From Rattus norvegicus (lineage: Eukaryota > Chordata > Mammalia > Rodentia > Muridae): 64,000 bases of DNA. The position numbers and the translations under genes were made by a program. Under the pieces are notes generated by a model. That model searched no databases and was not told where the DNA came from. It worked only from the letters and a program-made list of their open reading frames with translations. Of this stretch, positions 1 through 9,742 are shown one piece after another (within the stretch, counting starts at the first letter, position 1; each line of letters begins with the position of its first letter). The stretch lies in the NCBI RefSeq assembly GCF_036323735.1, contig NC_086023.1, forward strand, positions 19,141,001 to 19,205,000. Direction: 5' to 3'.

Positions 1-246
1 CCTTCTCAAACCCCCTTCCCATGTCCCCAAATAAACTTCATTCTATGGCTGGTACCTCAGGGGGGAGGGATGCCTCAGCATGGGCTCGCTGAAGTGCCCT
101 TTCCCGCAGCACCATACCACACTTTACAAAACATAGCATCAACAGCACAACATGCTGAGGGAAAAAGAAGATGAATTAGAAAACAGATGCACTCCACTAA
201 TGAGATCCAGTGATCCATGATGAGAACAGAAACTGAAAGGTTCAGA

Positions 247-372
247 GCAGGGCAAGGTGGGGCACATCTGAGGCACATGGATTTCTGTGGGTTTGAAGCC
301 AACCTTGTCTACACAGAAACTTCCAGGCTAGCCAGGGCTGCAAAGACCCTGTCTCAAAAAAGAAAAAGGCTC
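247..372 (+). repeat. B1 SINE, internally deleted
   Basis: The segment has the B1 order: a GGGCAAGGTGG-like start, then GTTTGAAGCCAACCTTGTCTAC, AGCCAGGGCTGCAAAGACC and CTGTCTCAAAAAAG with an A-rich tail. The central part, normally 'ttaatcccagcactc', is missing, so this is a shortened copy. B1 elements derive from 7SL RNA and have no protein product. Confidence 0.75.
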
Positions 373-476
373 AAATTTTAAGGGGAAGAATGTGTGACTG
401 AAACATTATACAGCTAGAGATGTAGAATAAATATAAATAAGTATAAATAAAGGAGAGGGGCAAAATAAAATAGCTA

Positions 477-479
<3 letters not shown>

Positions 480-531
<52 letters not shown>
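480..531. repeat. (TG)n microsatellite
   Basis: About 26 uninterrupted TG dinucleotides, followed by TTTTAGTAC. Simple repeat, likely length-polymorphic. Confidence 0.97.
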
Positions 532-534
<3 letters not shown>

Positions 535-654
535 AGTACATTTGTACTAAAAAAAAAATAAAGATGAAAACATAGTAAGCCAAAGAGTAAGTGTAAAGGT
601 AAGTGTTTTTCGTTATGGCAAGGAAATCTTTTTGAATATAGGATGTTAAAAACC

Positions 655-1110
655 TATACTCCAACACATTGGAAAATATTAGAGATGGATCATTTCCTCA
701 TTGTGTACCATTTACTAAACTTAATCAAGATCAGATAAACAGTGTAAACAGACATATAACCCTTAGTGAAACAGCAGTCATTAAAAGGTTCCCCAACCAA
801 AAGACATCCAAAGTAGTAAGAATTCTGATTTCTTTAAAAATCCAGTTATGTACATGGACTGGAACTTGGCCTCCCCATATATGTGTAAACGGATGTACAC
901 CTTGGTCTTTATGTGGGTCCTAAACAATTGGGGGGGGGGCTATCCTAAAAACTGTTGACTGTACCTGGGATATGTTCTTCTAGCTGGGCTACCTTGTCTG
1001 GCCCCAGTGGGAGAGAAGGTACTTAGGCTCTCACAGACTTGAAGTGTGTGTGGGCAAGGGTCTGTTGGGGGGCTCCCAACCCACTCAGAGAAGATGGGGA
1101 AGGTGTTGTT
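655..1110 (+). mobile_element. Old L1 fragment (ORF2 scrap plus 3' UTR)
   Basis: In one frame, 700-810 reads LNQDQIN...ITLSETAVIK, which matches the segment just before the reverse-transcriptase core of the L1 ORF2s elsewhere in this window ([17 protein letters not shown] at 24.35 kb). From about 925 the text (GGGGCTATCC, CTTCTAGCTGGGCTACC, CCCAGTGGGAGAGAAGG) resembles an old Lx-type L1 3' UTR. Most of the element between the two parts is lost. The homology is clear; the subfamily is from memory. Confidence 0.55.
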
Positions 1111-1509
1111 ATTAAAATCTCATTGTTGTTAAATATCAGCCCGTGCCCACCCATCCAGCTAGAGTCCACCAAACCAACACAGTTCCACGTGAAGAGATTT
1201 AATGAGAGAACAAGATGAGATTTAATGCGAGAGAAAGAAGAGAAAAGGAGGGCAGAGGAAGTCTGCCTTTTATTTGGAATGTGATATAACTATTCCCAGG
1301 TGGAGGTGCAAACTGAGCCAAAATGTCTTAGGTCTTCTGGGAATGTATGGCTGTTGCCATGGCAACAGTGACCAAACATTGTTGCCGTTGGAGGTAAAGG
1401 CAATTCCTGATACCAATAGAAGGGGGATGAGGGAAGGATTGTAGGAGGGGATGACAAGGCAAGTGAGCAGGATGTAAAGTATATGTAAATGTAAAGAATA
1501 CATTAAAAA

Positions 1510-1970
1510 ATAGTTATTTTTTAAAAAATTCAGTTACATTATGTGAATACGTTTTTGTCTTAATCCCAAGTGTGGGAAATGGGTCTGTCTGCTTCAGATT
1601 ATCCACAGGAGCTGACTATGATTTTTCTAGTGCTCTGTCAGGGGTGTGATTCTGCCAGCTGAAGATAGCTTATGTTTAGAATTCTGGGCACTCTTTAGAG
1701 GGTATGAAAAGGCTAAGCCCTGAGAGAGAAGAGGCTGTGGTGGCTATTGCTCCCTGCATTGCTGCTGTTCTTGTTCCTGGTTGCTGTTTGCTGGACTGCT
1801 GGTTGGAGATATCCTAACCATGATGATTTGGAAGGAAGTAATCTAAAGCTATATATGCCCCCTTTCACATCCAACCTCTATCACCTACCTAGTGTTGCGG
1901 AGTTGGAAGGGATTGGGGTGAAGAAAGGTGGTAGGTAAAATAACCCAATAAAGTAGCCAAAAATCTACTT
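1510..1970 (+). mobile_element. Degenerate LTR (left copy of a pair)
   Basis: 1560-1690 is a diverged direct copy of 4500-4640: both carry GGGTCTG, a GCTTYARATTRTCCACAG-like stretch, CTATGAT, TGCTCTG and a TTTATG-GAATTCTGG-type block in the same order. Downstream are a TATA-like GGGTATGAAAAGG near 1700 and an AATAAA near 1949, in the spacing expected of U3-R-U5. No full-length ATG protein lies here. The 64-codon open frame at 1747-1938 has no ATG start and probably belongs to the LTR. Confidence 0.45.
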
Positions 1971-3170
1971 ACAAGTAGTCCCCAGATGAGGGGATTGGCA
2001 GAATGGAAGCCTGATTTCTAATACCATAAAGAAAGTGGCAAGGGAAGAAAGGATGAATATTCTGTTTCAGGATGTCAGCAAAAAGTTTATTATGACTTCT
2101 GCCACTGCACATACAGCACTTCCACTTTGCTCCCAGAGGGGATTTTCTATTTCTTGTCCTTCTTCTCCTTCATCTTCTAATACTCAGTCACAGAAAGGTT
2201 GGGAGAATGGCTGAGCAATTGGAAAAGTTGCAAATGGGTATGGAGGGATCTGAGAAACCAAAAAATGGCTGAAATGAGAAAACCAGAAAAGCCACTCTAT
2301 TTTCTTGCACAATTGGCTGTGCAGCTGGAGAGTAGAGGGAGAAGTGCTTGGGAAGCAAATAGTGCCTGAAATGGGGGAACAAAAGGGCTCAGACCCTGTG
2401 ACTGAGAGCAGAAGCTTCCTGAAGGATGAAAGAGGGAAGCAAATTAGGCTGAAGGCAAGACAGAGCCCTGCCCAGCACCACACTCTTGGCTTAAGGTGTG
2501 TGGCCAGGGGTGGGAGGGTGGAGGTGGAGATATGCAAGGCTACAGGTACAAAGTGAAGCTAAAACAGCTTGTTTTGAGAGAGTAAATCTTGAACCAACTG
2601 TGTTGTGCCGAGAAATGTTAGTGAACCCCAAAAGACCACCAACAAACCAATTCCAATGCAGTCACACTAGGGTCTCTTCATTCAAGCTCGAACTTGGGCC
2701 ACACCACCATTTCAGAACAGGAGGGTACAGACCAGAGTCTAATATGAAGCAGAAATTTATACAGGCAAGAAGGGGCTATCTAGCCTGGTACACATCTGAT
2801 TGGGGAAGCATTATGGCCTTTAACATATTGACTGGTGCTGGGAGCCAAACTATAACTTAACTTCTGTTTTCCTCCTGATTTCTGGTTGTTAGGAAGTGAA
2901 GAGCCAGGGGCAGGCTTGTAACCTGGAGATGCAGATTTATTGGGGAGTAACATGGAAACTGATGCTAGACTCTGGCTTATTGGGGAGTAACCAGGGAAGT
3001 GATGCTAGGTGCCAGTTTGTTAGTTAATTTGAATTCAACCTTAGGTCAGGTTGTCTAAGATGGAGTCTGAACCCCAAAGATCTGGTCTCTCAGCTGTACT
3101 GCCCAAGGGGCAGCCTGGAGTTACAAGGTCTCCACCATTAGCATTCCCAGTACTTGCACAAGGTCTTTGA
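1971..3170. other. Unclassified repeat-like stretch between LTR copies
   Basis: No intact gene seen. At 2600-2870 the minus strand looks LTR-like: TATAAATT on the complement at about 2756-2763, and an end reading GGCACAACA on the complement. At 2930-3015 there is a short degenerate tandem repeat (TTATTGGGGAGTAAC twice). 3045-3100 is the inverted counterpart of 4640-4690 (sharing CTCCATCTTAGA on opposite strands). These suggest several fragmented retroviral pieces, but I cannot name a family. Confidence 0.3.
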
Positions 3171-3178
3171 TACCAAAA

Positions 3179-3352
3179 TGCTTTGTGTTTTAATTGCAGT
3201 CAATTTGGCCATATACAGAGAAATCCTGGCCAGGCTGCTAAAAGCCTCAGATGTCAAAATGTACAGTACGATAACTGAGAAAATGCCTAGTGTGTTAACT
3301 GTGAGAAATCCGGTAATTTTGCCAGAGATGTGAACAAGTCCTTTCTGACCAC
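3179..3352 (+). pseudogene. Endogenous retrovirus Gag nucleocapsid-like remnant
   Basis: One frame reads CFNC followed by a GHIQ-like step, then about 40 codons later CVNC followed by a G-F-A-R-D-like step. This is the spacing of two retroviral CCHC zinc knuckles (C-x2-C-x4-H-x4-C). Ligand positions are lost: the first knuckle lacks its final Cys and the second lacks its His and final Cys. Two in-frame stops lie between them. It is non-functional. The flanking LTR-like copies at 1510-1970 and 4480-4640 fit a single decayed plus-strand provirus. Confidence 0.5.
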
Positions 3353-3891
3353 AATGAGTTTTCAAAAAGAATACCTAGGTTTCCCAGGGTTTTCAGATGG
3401 TGTAGCAAGAGATATTATTGAACCAATGGTTTTAGAGGGACATCCAAGGCAATTGCTTGCCAACAGAAAATGAAATAGGGGGCCCAGATGAGGTAAAAGT
3501 AATGTATTCACCTGATGCAATTCTCATCTTGGAGGTTTACTGCTTCCATCTGCTAACCTAGGCCTACTTCTGGATGGAGACTTCTCACCTCCATATAATC
3601 TTATCTAGGCCTACAATGTTTTCAGCCTCTGAGACTGCTGAATAAACTCACCCCCTCCTACCTAGTTCCTCCTGATTTCTGGCCTGTTGGTCAAGTCAGC
3701 TGTTGCAGCTCAAACTCCTTTGCAGGCTGACTGATTCAATCTGGCTTCTCCTGGCTTCTCCTGAATTACAGTGCTTGGCCTCATACTAACATACTTTGGC
3801 AATATGTTCTAATCTTCTGGCTCCTTCTCATCTCTGACTTGTTGTCCTTACCTGTGTCTCCCTTATTCATTCTCATTCTCTCTCCCTCTCT

Positions 3892-3922
<31 letters not shown>

Positions 3923-4479
3923 GCAACCTGTCTCTGAACAACTGTCCCAGTAAAATTGCCTTCTCTCCTTTTCTGCGTTGTTCTCTCTTAAGTCACCTCT
4001 CTCCTCTTTGTTCTTGTGAGAGTTGGGCATATCCTATTCTGTCAAATCTTTCTCTTATGTCACTTTGTCTACCACTCAATTAGATATCACTTTCAAACAT
4101 GGGTGCTTCTTACTGCAAACTCACTTCACCTTCATTGTTTGGGGTTAAAGGTGAATACTAAGGGCATGTTTGTATTCCAGCCAGAGATTGAAGGTGTGTG
4201 TTAAGGCTGAGCCACAGGACAACTAAAAACAAGTTTTTCCAGTAAACAGCACAATCTCAGGATTCACAGTATGATCAAATATTCTCAACAGCTTGAGGCT
4301 CTGCAGCAAAAAATACAAACCATTTCAGACAAGAACATCCATGAATCACTAGGTAATAGAAAAAGCTACTGATCCAAAAGGCATTTGTTTCATTGGTAAT
4401 GCTTCTGTTTATAATTTCTCACTAAACACAGTACAATTAATAGCACAAAACAGAAAGGGGTAAATGTAGTGAGAACTTT
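3353..4479. other. Repeat-rich non-coding stretch with CT tract
   Basis: No gene seen. The sequence is pyrimidine-rich, with a CT microsatellite at about 3885-3922. Stretches such as GCTGACTGATTCAATCTG and GTTTGGGGTTAAAGGTG look like a dispersed rodent repeat, probably more of the decayed retroviral unit, but I cannot assign a family. Confidence 0.35.
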
Positions 4480-4640
4480 TGTTTTCTTTAAAAATCTAGT
4501 TTTTGGTTTTAAACTCAGGTGTGAGGTATGGGTCTGCTTTAAATTGTCCACAGCAGTTAACTATGATAATGTCTCGTGCTCTGACAGCGTCATCATCCTT
4601 CCAACTATAGATAATTTATGCTTGGAGTTCTGGGGATGAG
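4480..4640 (+). mobile_element. Degenerate LTR (right copy, U3 part only)
   Basis: Direct, diverged copy of about 1525-1690. Only the U3-like 5' part remains; the TATA, R and U5 portions seen after 1700 are missing where the old Lx L1 sequence begins. It supports a provirus-like arrangement, but the two copies are too diverged for certainty by eye. Confidence 0.4.
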
Positions 4641-4699
4641 AGACCAAATTTTGGGGTTCAAACTCCATCTTAGATAACCTGACTTCCCTTTCTAGCCTG

Positions 4700-5242
4700 C
4701 ACTTCCTGCCGGGGTAGACTGCTAGGTAGTTTGATCCCCTGAAAGCACCACAGCCTTCATGCATCCGCTGAGATCTACTGCATGTAGGGCAACTGACAAC
4801 CACAGCCTGAAGCATCCCAGGAGTTCCTCTGCACACAGGGCAACTGGACAACTGACACCACAGTCTGAAGAACCCCATGGGCTCTGCAGCATGCAGGGCA
4901 ACTGACCCAAAATACTGAAAGCCTTCCTAGAGTTTTGCTGCACACAGGGAAACAGAATCCACAGTCCATAGGCCTCCCTGGAGAACAGCTTCATACAGGA
5001 CAACAAATTACTGCTCCTCTGAAGACCCAACAGTCTGAAGATCTCTCAGGAGATCTACTGCAGCCAGGGCAATAGACCAGCAGCTTCCCTGTCCCTCTGA
5101 AGACCCCACGATTGGAAGGGCCCGCAGGAGATTTGCTACAGCTATGGCTGCAGACCTACCAGGAGATCTGAAGCAACCCAGGGACAAAAGAGGGAGGATC
5201 CAGACAGAGACACCCAGACCAGAAAACACCAGGGATAACCAG
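4700..5242 (+). repeat. Old Lx-type L1 5' UTR with degenerate tandem units
   Basis: A roughly 50-75-bp motif recurs: a CAGGAGATCTACTGC-like block followed by CAGGGCAACTG. Recognisable starts lie near 4770, 4818, 4876, 4927, 4981, 5047, 5124 and 5160. It runs directly into AACCAGATGGCAAGAGGC, the conserved L1 ORF1 start context, so it is the promoter-bearing 5' UTR of the old L1 that follows. Confidence 0.6.
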
Positions 5243-6395
5243 ATGGCAAGAGGCAAGCATAGGACCATAAGCAACAGAAGCCAGTTCTACAACCACAGCA
5301 AGGCCTAAATACACCAATACACCTGAAATTCAGGAAGCTGATATAAATTCTCTCATGAAGATAATAGAGTCCTTTAAGGAGGCTTTAAATAACTCACTGA
5401 AACAAATACAGGTAAACAGGTAAAAGCCCTTAAAGAGGAAACAAATAAATCTCTTAGAGAAATACAGGAAAATACAATCAAACTGGTGAAGGGGGTTGGG
5501 GACATCCTCATGGAGACAGCAGGGGTGGGGAGTGGGGAGGAGGTATGGGATGTGGAACAGTCAGAGGGTGGCCGATTGGGGGGGGGGATAAAATTTGGAG
5601 TGTAAACAAAATTAAATATTTTTTTTACAAAGGTGAAAGAATAAAGCAGTCCAAGACCTAAAAGTGGAAGTAGAAACAATAAAGGAAACACAAATGGAGG
5701 CAACGCTGGAAATGAAAAACTTAGGAAAGAGGCTCACCAACAGGATACAAGAGGTAGAAGAGAGAATCTCAAGTGTAGAAGATACCACAGATTGACACAA
5801 CTGTCAAAGAAATTCAAAACATAAAATACTCCAAAATATCCAGGAAATCCAGGACACAATGAAAAGACCAAATCTAAGAATAATGGAATAGAGGAGAATG
5901 AAGATTCCCAGCTCAAAGGACCTGAAAATGTCTTCAACAAAATCATAGGAAAAAAAAAAAAAAAAAAAAAACCAACTTCCCCAACCTAAAGAAAGAGATG
6001 GCCAAAAATGTACAAGATCAGAAAAGAAAATCCTGTCATCACATAATAACCAAAACACTAAATGCCCAGAACAAAGAATATTAAAAGCTGTAAGGTAAAA
6101 GGACCAAGTAATGCATAAAGGCAGACCTATCAGAATTACACTAGACTTCCCAACAGACACACTAAAAACCAGAAGAGCCTGGTCAGAGTTCACACAGACT
6201 CTAATGCCAGTTCAGGCTACTCTACCCAGCAAAACTCTCAATCAACATAGATGGAGAAACCAAAATATTCTAGGACAAAACCAAATCGAACAGTATCTAT
6301 GTATCAAGCCAGCCCAACAGAGGATTATAGAAGGAAAACTCCAACACAAGGAGGGTACCTATACAAAAGAAAAGCAAGGTATTAATCATCTCACA
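5243..6395 (+). pseudogene. Old L1 ORF1 (broken)
   Basis: Starts at the ATG in CCAGATGGCAAGAGGC, the same position as ORF1 in the younger copies. It follows ORF1 order: the coiled-coil part with AAACAAATAAATCTCTTAGAG near 5440, the RRM-equivalent region near 5800-5990, then the C-terminal domain (GRPIRIT near 6120). It is destroyed by a 141-bp insertion at 5491-5631, an oligo-A tract at 5950-5970 and many frameshifts. Family role: a trimeric nucleic-acid chaperone that coats L1 RNA. Confidence 0.75.
5491..5631 (+). mobile_element. Short L1 3'-end insertion
   Basis: GGTGAA lies on both sides (5485-5490 and 5632-5637). The insert carries GATGTGGAACAGTCAGAGGG, a G-rich run and GATAAAATTTGGAGTGTAAA with an A/T-rich end, which I recognise as the terminal part of an old rodent L1 3' UTR. 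It is a strongly 5'-truncated retrotransposition into the ORF1 of the older L1. Confidence 0.5.
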
Positions 6396-6689
6396 ACAAA
6401 GCCAAAAGGAGCGAAGCACATGCACATAACACCAGCTACAAAAACAAACATAACATGTACTAACAATCATTTATCATTAATATATCTAAATATTAATGGA
6501 CTCAACTCACCTATAAAAAGACATAAGCAAACAGTCTGTATACACATTTTGCTGGATCCAGAATTTTGCTGCACACAAGAAACACACCTCAATAACAAAG
6601 ACAGACACCACCTCAGAGTAAAAAGCTGAAAAAAGATCTTCCAAGCAAATGGTCCCAAGAAACAAGCTGGAGTTGCAATCCTAATATCC
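6396..6689 (+). pseudogene. Old L1 ORF2, 5' piece
   Basis: After the ORF1 remnant the sequence matches the start of ORF2: a [18 protein letters not shown] step near 6490 and CCTQETHL near 6568, the beginning of the APE-type endonuclease. Here the ORF1 tail and ORF2 head are read in a single frame (6111-6629), an accident of decay. The LTR at 6690 ends this piece. Confidence 0.7.
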
Positions 6690-7390
6690 TATTGAAGAGA
6701 CCCGAGGTAACCTGTCCCCATCTCTGTGTTAATACTTGACATAGAATCCCTCACTCTCTTGTCCTTGTGTGGAGCCAAAAGAGCCAGCACTCCCTTCCCC
6801 CAGCCTTACACACCACTCCCCACCCCACTCCCAGAGATGCCTCTGAAGAGGCCTTTGAAGAGGGTGGACAAAAGGCATCCTATCCTAGCCTTCCCTCTCA
6901 GCATTGAAACTTGCACTCCATTACCAGATAAATCTAACAGCCAGCACTTCCCCAATACAGATGGCTCCTGCCTTTGAAGGAGGCAGAAGTTAGTGTCCTT
7001 GAAGTGATACTAACTTTGAACTATGGGAAAGAGGCAATTAAGTGCTTCCAGACAGCTGTGACACTAACTTCCAATAACAGGATGATGTACTTCCCAGGTC
7101 AAAAAGGTCCTTTTCCAGGTGTACAGTTCTGCCTCACTGTCTGAACAAATGTTACCAAGTTTGAAGGAGAGCACTCCTTTACCCCCTACCCAATCCTGTA
7201 ATGCCAAGGCTTGAAAGCCCCAGCTTATGCATTCTCCTATAAATATCCCAAACCCTTAAACTCGAGCTTTGCATTCCTAGCAGGAAAGGTTCTGATCCTG
7301 GTCCAGACTGTACAACAGAGATTCTCTGTTTTTACATTGGTGTTGCAATTTCTGGCTGTCTCCTGGGGTTCCTAAGAACTGGGCATAACA
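6690..7390 (+). mobile_element. LTR inserted in old L1 ORF2
   Basis: About 700 bp foreign to L1 splits ORF2 between its text ending CCTAATATC and its text resuming AAATAGACTTTCAAGC. It starts around TGAAGAGACCCGAGG and ends around GGGCATAACA (TG...CA), with CTATAAATATCCC near 7237 as a TATA box. No retroviral genes follow, so it is a solo LTR. I could not define a clean target duplication, and the family is uncertain. Confidence 0.6.
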
Positions 7391-7868
7391 CAATACAAAT
7401 AGACTTTCAAGCAAAAGTTATCAAGCCAGATGAGAAAACATACTTCATATTCATCAAAGGAAAAACCCACCAAGAGAAAGTCTCAGTTTTGAACATCTGT
7501 ACACCAAATACAAGGGCACCCACATTCATAAAATTTTACTAAAACTCAAAATAAATTGAACCCTACACAAAAATGGTGGGAGACTTCAACACCCCACTTT
7601 CACTAATGGACAGGTCATTGAAACAGAAACTAAATAGAGACACAGTAAAACTAATAGAGGTTATGAACCAAATGGTTTTAACAGATATCTACATTTCACC
7701 CTAACCCAAAAGAATACACCTTCTTCTCAGAACCTCATGATATCGTCTCCAAAATTGAACATATAATTAGGCACAAAACAGGCCTCAACAGTTAAAAGAA
7801 GATTGAAATAATCCCATGCATCCTATCAGATCACCATGGCCTAAGGTAACACCAAAAACAACAGAAAG
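7391..7868 (+). pseudogene. Old L1 ORF2, endonuclease piece
   Basis: Continues the ORF2 of the old Lx L1: ACATTCATAAAATTTTACT, GTGGGAGACTTCAACACCCC (the VGDFNTP endonuclease motif near 7577), then GATATCTACATTTC and CATCCTATCAGATCACCATGG (SDHHG). Frameshifts are frequent. It ends at L1-A, inserted at 7869. Confidence 0.7.
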
Positions 7869-8606
7869 GACCCTCGGATACCGGCCCGAAGCAGCTCTCT
7901 GCTCCCAGACCCGGTGAGAGAGAGACCCAACCGCCTGGTCAGGTGGGCACTCCTAGGCTGCAGAGCGGAAGAGACCACCAACACTGCTCACCCCTGCCCA
8001 CATCACTGGCCCAAGAGGAAACTGTATAAGGCCTCTGGGCTCCCGTGGGGGAGGGCCCAGGAGCGGCAGGACCCCTGCCAGAGACACCGCCGGACTCTGA
8101 AGGAAACAAACCGGATAAACAGTTCTCTGCACCCAAATCCCGTGGGAGGGAGAGCTAAACCTTCAGAGAGGCAGACAAGCCTGTGACACCAGAAGAGACT
8201 GATCTCTATACATACATCTCGGACGCCAGAGGAAAACACCAAAGGCCATCTGGAACCCTGGTGCACTGAAGCTCCCAGAAGAGGCGGCACAGGTATTCCT
8301 GGTTGCTGCCGCCGCAGAGAGCCCGTGGGCAGCACCCCACGAGCGAACTTGAGCCTCGGGACCACAGGTAAGACCAACTTTTCTGCTGCAAGAAAGCTGC
8401 CTGGTGAACTCAAGACACAGGACACAGGAACAGCTGAAGACCTGTAGAGAGGAAAAACTACACGCCCGAAAGCAGAACACTCTGTCCCCATAACTGGCTG
8501 AAAGAAAACAGGAAAACAGGTAAACAGCACTCCTGACACACAGGCTTATAGGACAGTCTAGCCACTGTCAGAAATAGCAGAACAAAGTAACACTACAGAT
8601 AATCTG
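7869..8606 (+). promoter_or_regulatory. L1-A 5' UTR (promoter monomer)
   Basis: GC-rich leader colinear with the monomer and junction region of L1-B and L1-C: ACCCGGTGAGAGAGAGACCC, GGCTCCCGTGGGGGAGGG, GAGACACCGCCGG, and then CCACAGGTAAGACCAAC. The monomer is incomplete at its 5' end. Rodent L1 5' monomers carry the internal Pol II promoter. The CAG/GTAAGA at 8365-8372 is a near-perfect 5' splice-site consensus. Confidence 0.75.
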
Positions 8607-9683
8607 ATGGCGAGAGGCAAGCGCAGGAACCCAAGCAACAGAAACCAAGACTACTTGGCATCATCGGAGCCCAATTCTCCCACCAAAACAAACATGGAAT
8701 ATCCAAACACACCAGAAAAGCAAGATCTAGTTTCAAAATCATATTTGATCATGATGCTAGAGGACTTCAAGAAAGATGTGAAGAACTCCCTTAGGGAAAC
8801 ACAGGAAAACATTAATAAACAAGTAGAAGCCTACAGAGAGGAATCGCAAAAATCCCTGAAAGAACTCCAGGAAAACACGATCAAACAGTTGAAGGAATTA
8901 AAAATGTAAATAGAAGCAATCAAGAAAGAACACATGGAAACAACCCTGGATATAGAAAACCAAAAGAAGAGACAAGGAGCTGTAGATACAAGCTTCACCA
9001 ACAGAATACAAGAGATGGAAGAGAGAATATCAGGAGCAGAAGATTCCATAGAAATCATTGACTCAACTGTCAAAGATAATGTAAAGCAGAAAAAGCTACT
9101 GGTCCAAAACATACAGGAAATCCAGGACTCAATGAGAAGATCAAACCTAAGGATAATAGGTATAGAAGAGAGTGAAGACTCCCAGCTCAAAGGACCAGTA
9201 AATATCTTCAACAAAATCATAGAAGAAAACTTCCCTAATCTAAAAAAAGAGATACCCATAGGCATGCAAGAAGCCTACAGAACTCCAAATAGATTGGACC
9301 AGAAAAGAAACACCTCCCGTCACATAATAGTCAAAACACCAAACGCACAAAATAAAGAAAGAATATTGAAAGCAGTAAGGGAAAAAGGTCAAGTAACATA
9401 TAAAGGCAGACCTATCAGAATCACACCAGACTTCTCGCCAGAAACTATGAAGGCCAGAAGATCCTGGACTGATGTCATACAGCCCCTAAGAGAACACAAA
9501 TGCCAGCCCAGGTTACTGTATCCTGCAAAACTCTCAATTAACATAGATGGAGAAACCAAGATATTCCATGACAAAACCAAATTTACACAATATCTTTCTA
9601 CAAATCCAGCACTACAAAGGATAATAAATGGTAAAGCCCAACATAAGGAGGCAAGCTATAACCTAGAAGAAGCAAGAAACTAA
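8607..9683 (+). pseudogene. L1-A ORF1, one nonsense mutation
   Basis: Starts at ATGGCGAGAGGCAAGCGC. The frame is open for 100 codons and stops at TAA 8907-8909, where sister copies read GAA (a G-to-T change). The same frame then stays open to 9683. The product would be the ORF1 RNA-binding chaperone: a coiled coil with one full copy of the 22-residue repeat, then the RRM and C-terminal domain (GRPIRITPDFS near 9405). Only the single stop separates it from the intact L1-B ORF1. Confidence 0.88.
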
Positions 9684-9742
9684 TCGTCTTGGCAACAAAA
9701 CAAAGAGAATGAAAGCACACAAACATAACCTCACATCCAAAT

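Noticed and set aside
1747..1938. Signal-peptide-like open frame
   Set aside because: No ATG, and it lies within LTR-like sequence; hydrophobic Leu/Val run arises from CTG/TTG repeats.
2080..2190. Possible minus-strand processed-gene 3' end (AATAAA on complement near 2086)
   Set aside because: Only a short Lys-rich frame (MKEKKDKK) and no recognisable parent gene or A-tail.
4770..5170. CRISPR-like regular repeats
   Set aside because: Units are degenerate, vary from about 48 to 77 bp and form an L1 5' UTR; no spacers or cas genes; the genome is mammalian.
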